Shown here in pieces: positions 9,542 through 11,611 of a DNA stretch of 11,611 nt. Position numbers and translations under genes: made by a program. Positions within the stretch are counted from its first letter, which is position 1; the number at the start of each line of letters is the position of its first letter. The notes beneath the pieces were generated by a model, which did no database searches, was not told where the DNA came from, and was given only the letters and a program-made list of their open reading frames with translations. The stretch comes from Lunasporangiospora selenospora (lineage: Eukaryota > Mortierellomycota > Mortierellomycetes > Mortierellales > Mortierellaceae): positions 2,987 through 14,597 of the forward strand of contig JAABOA010000478.1 in NCBI GenBank assembly GCA_015680635.1. The letters run 5' to 3'.

Positions 9542-11548
9542 TTAGAATGCTCCTGGAGGAGGTGGAGGAGGTTGGGGTTGAGACTGAGGAACTTGAGGAC
9601 TAGCGTTGGCGCCATCGTTCGATGAGCTCTGGAGCTGTTGCTGTAGCCTCATAATCGTCTCTTGGGCTTCTTGAATCTGTTTTTGGTATAGAGCCTGTTG
9701 CTGCTGCTGTTGATCATAAAGAAGCTTTTGCTGCTGCTGCTGCAAGAGGAGCTGCTGGTGTAGCCGCTGTTGTTGCTCAAACTGCTGTTGCTGTTGCTGT
9801 TGCTGTTGAGCCTCCGACCATGTTCTGAAGCTCACGTTGTTGTTGCATATACCAGGGAACAGATCCCACAGCAGCGGATGCGGATGCTGGAGCTCCTGGT
9901 GGCCTATTCGGAGTGGAAGTGAGGGCTCCAGGTCGCTGCAAAATCCTGTATCCGTCGTCATTAGCATCAAATGTAGGCTTTGGAGGCAAGGCGAAGCGGG
10001 GGCGGGACGTGGGTGCCACTGGTGCTGCAATTGGTCTGGTCGTGGTATCCATTGAGCTTCCAGCAGAATTTTCCTGAGGCAATTTCCGCTCACGACCTCC
10101 CTTCTTTTTCTGCTTTTGCACCTTCATCCTCTTGTACTCCATTTCTTTTTCGTCATCGGAAAACTCCATCTCGCCTTCGTCAACTTCTTCATCGTATCTG
10201 TTGCTGGCATCGCATCCTTTCATAGCTTTGAGAGGTGCTGTCAAGACGACAGAGCTGTGTTCCGGCACAGCGTACACTGTGGAGCCACGAATGCAACCTG
10301 CGGGAATATCAGATGCTTTGTTAAAGCGAATCGAATACATAGGCTGCTTGACTGGTCCAAAGGTTTCAAAAATCTATTTTTTTTTCCATTAAAGAACAAT
10401 GGGTGTTGATCAATATCAGGACCCTGCCATATGGAAAGTTTTTTCATCGCATTAGTTCAATTTTCCCACAGTGTCCTCAACTTTCTTACCTCGCCTAGAA
10501 CCTCTCTCTCATCAGCTGATCCATCCTCGCCCTTTCTAATAACAGCAACAATCGTTCCGGAATCCAGCACTTGGACATCACCGCTTCCAAATGATTCCAC
10601 AACGACAACATTCTCAACAATGCTCTGAACGGCTCCAACGGGGTCCAGATGCGTCTCTGGAGTGAGAGTGATTTCAGGCTTCTTGACCTCTGGTAGTTGT
10701 GTAATCTCATTGGCGGTATGGAGAGCGCCGCCCGAAGCCATGTCTGAGTCTCCATCCATGGCGTCGATAGCCATCAACACTTTTTCTCGCTGTTCCAATG
10801 TAAGTGCTGTGCGCATTGTTCTATCCAGCTCTGTTTCCGAATCCGAGTCATCGCTATTACAAAGAGCCGTGTTCGCTGTCAGTAATCATCACTTTCTTTT
10901 CCATCGAGAACAAGAGCCTGAATGAGCTTTGGAGGAAAAAACAAAAAGAGTCGCTTACTGGTCGTTGCTGTCATCAGCATCGGAATTGCTATCGTCTGAA
11001 GAAGAGTCGCCTGAATCGTCACTGCTTGACTCAAGGTCGCTAGATTCATATCCGTCTTTTGAGTCCTCTCCTGCAAGGATAGCGTCTATCCGGTCATCCG
11101 CTGTGGAGATAGTTATAGAAGTAGTTTCATGCTTGACTCCTGAGGAGATATCGATATTTTCAGTTATGATTCCTGCTGCTGTTGCTGCTGCTACTGCATC
11201 ATGGGTAAATACTGCAGCCGAAGTTGAGCTAGCTCCTTCTTCCGAGCTGACAATCGTGTGATGACTGAGGGATGCCTCTGAAGGGAGCATGGGCATCTCC
11301 GAGGTCGTGTCCATAGACACTTCTGGTGTTGGATGCTGCTGTACATTCAAATCAATAGGACCTGCTGGCAAAGGGGCGATATCATCTCGCTCATCGACAT
11401 CCATGCTCGTTGTAACAGAAGTAAGCTGAGGAGTTGTTGTGGGAGCCAAATCTTGTGAGTCTGAGGGCTTCGATGCAGTGCAGAGTGGGGCAACTCCAGA
11501 CTCCATGGTCATCTCCTCTTCGACCTCTTGGTGCGATATATTGATCAT
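9542..11548 (-). CDS. NAF1: H/ACA snoRNP assembly factor NAF1, with a frame break near the C-terminus
   Basis: NAF1 is a nuclear factor that holds the pseudouridine synthase Cbf5/dyskerin during box H/ACA RNP assembly and is later replaced by Gar1. Exons are 11548-10959, 10853-10490 and 10373 onward. Residues 1-230 are acidic and Ser/Asp-rich, as in the family. The Gar1-like core runs from about 262 to 360 and includes GTIVAVIRK, VLGEIFETFGPVKQPMYSIRF and GSTVYAVP. It is followed by KGCDASN and EFSDDEKE (about 389-395), both matching human NAF1. Exon 3 stays open to a TGA at 9777-9779 (516 aa). The polyQ and polyP tail expected of NAF1 continues in another frame to a TAA at 9542-9544, so the span includes a frameshift or unresolved splice. 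CTTTCAG just before the ATG leaves open an upstream exon. Identity is secure; both ends are provisional. Confidence 0.9.
9602..9830 (-). repeat. NAF1: Glutamine-coding CAG/CAA repeat tract in NAF1
   Basis: The minus strand has clusters of CAG and CAA codons, including four perfect CAACAG hexamers at 9785-9808 and further runs at about 9691-9712 and 9729-9744. In the polyQ frame this gives several blocks of 5 to 9 glutamines separated by charged and hydrophobic residues, with a heptad-like pattern that could form a coiled coil. In the upstream NAF1 frame the same hexamers read as Thr-Ala repeats ending in a stop. Confidence 0.8.
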
Positions 11549-11611
11549 GCTGTCTGAAAGGGGAGAGGCGATTGGAAGAGAAAGGGTTGGGGGAAGGCTC
11601 TTGCCTTTTTT
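11549..11611 (-). promoter_or_regulatory. NAF1 5' leader, pyrimidine-rich
   Basis: On the minus strand the 63 bases before the NAF1 ATG are rich in C and T and end with CCCCTTTCAG then ACAGC before the start codon. This is either a pyrimidine-rich 5' leader like that of PDS5 or the end of an intron, with an upstream exon outside the window. The ATG has A at -3, compatible with initiation. Confidence 0.4.

Noticed and set aside
9809-10093. Upstream part of the 183-codon minus-strand frame that carries the polyQ tail
   Set aside because: Upstream of the glutamine tract this frame overlaps the conserved NAF1 frame and has no family similarity; only its 3' part is likely to be coding.
10662-11261. 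Plus-strand serine-rich open frames of 79 to 110 codons
   Set aside because: They are antisense to NAF1 exons 1 and 2; the serine richness mirrors the GA-rich acidic coding on the other strand.

Overview
The window looks like a gene-dense stretch of a fungal nuclear genome. The evidence is many short spliceosomal introns (54 to 168 nt in the models below), GTAAG/GTATG-type donors, CTAAC/CTAAT-like branch sites, AATAAA-type signals downstream of genes and pyrimidine-rich 5' leaders. Intron density is high (25 introns in one gene) and many introns are close to 100 nt, which suggests an early-diverging fungus such as a Mucoromycota/Mortierella-like lineage. That placement is an inference; no taxonomic marker is present.

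Layout. Positions 1-1675 hold no gene I can model. The left edge looks like the promoter/5' leader of a minus-strand gene lying outside the window, and about 838-1433 (minus) may hold a decayed coding relic of unknown identity. Positions 1676-7972 (minus) are a complete 26-exon PDS5 cohesin-regulator gene. I rebuilt it exon by exon; the total of 3699 nt is an exact multiple of three and encodes 1232 residues. Positions 7973-8189 are a 217-bp divergent promoter shared with the next gene. Positions 8190-9334 (plus) are a four-exon gene for a TFIIIC tau95/GTF3C5-type protein of 277 residues. Its first intron is GC-AG, and the protein has the N-terminal dimerisation region and acidic tail but lacks the usual DNA-binding domain. 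Positions 9335-9541 are a convergent intergenic gap with a polyadenylation signal for each flank. Positions 9542-11548 (minus) are NAF1, the box H/ACA snoRNP assembly factor, in three exons. Its C-terminal polyglutamine/polyproline tail lies in a different reading frame from the rest.

The three genes are housekeeping nuclear functions: sister-chromatid cohesion, RNA polymerase III transcription and H/ACA snoRNP assembly. I found no mobile element, CRISPR array, tRNA or rRNA, and no sign of a new multi-gene system. The best leads are the DNA-binding-domain-less TFIIIC subunit, its GC-AG intron, and the frame break in NAF1.
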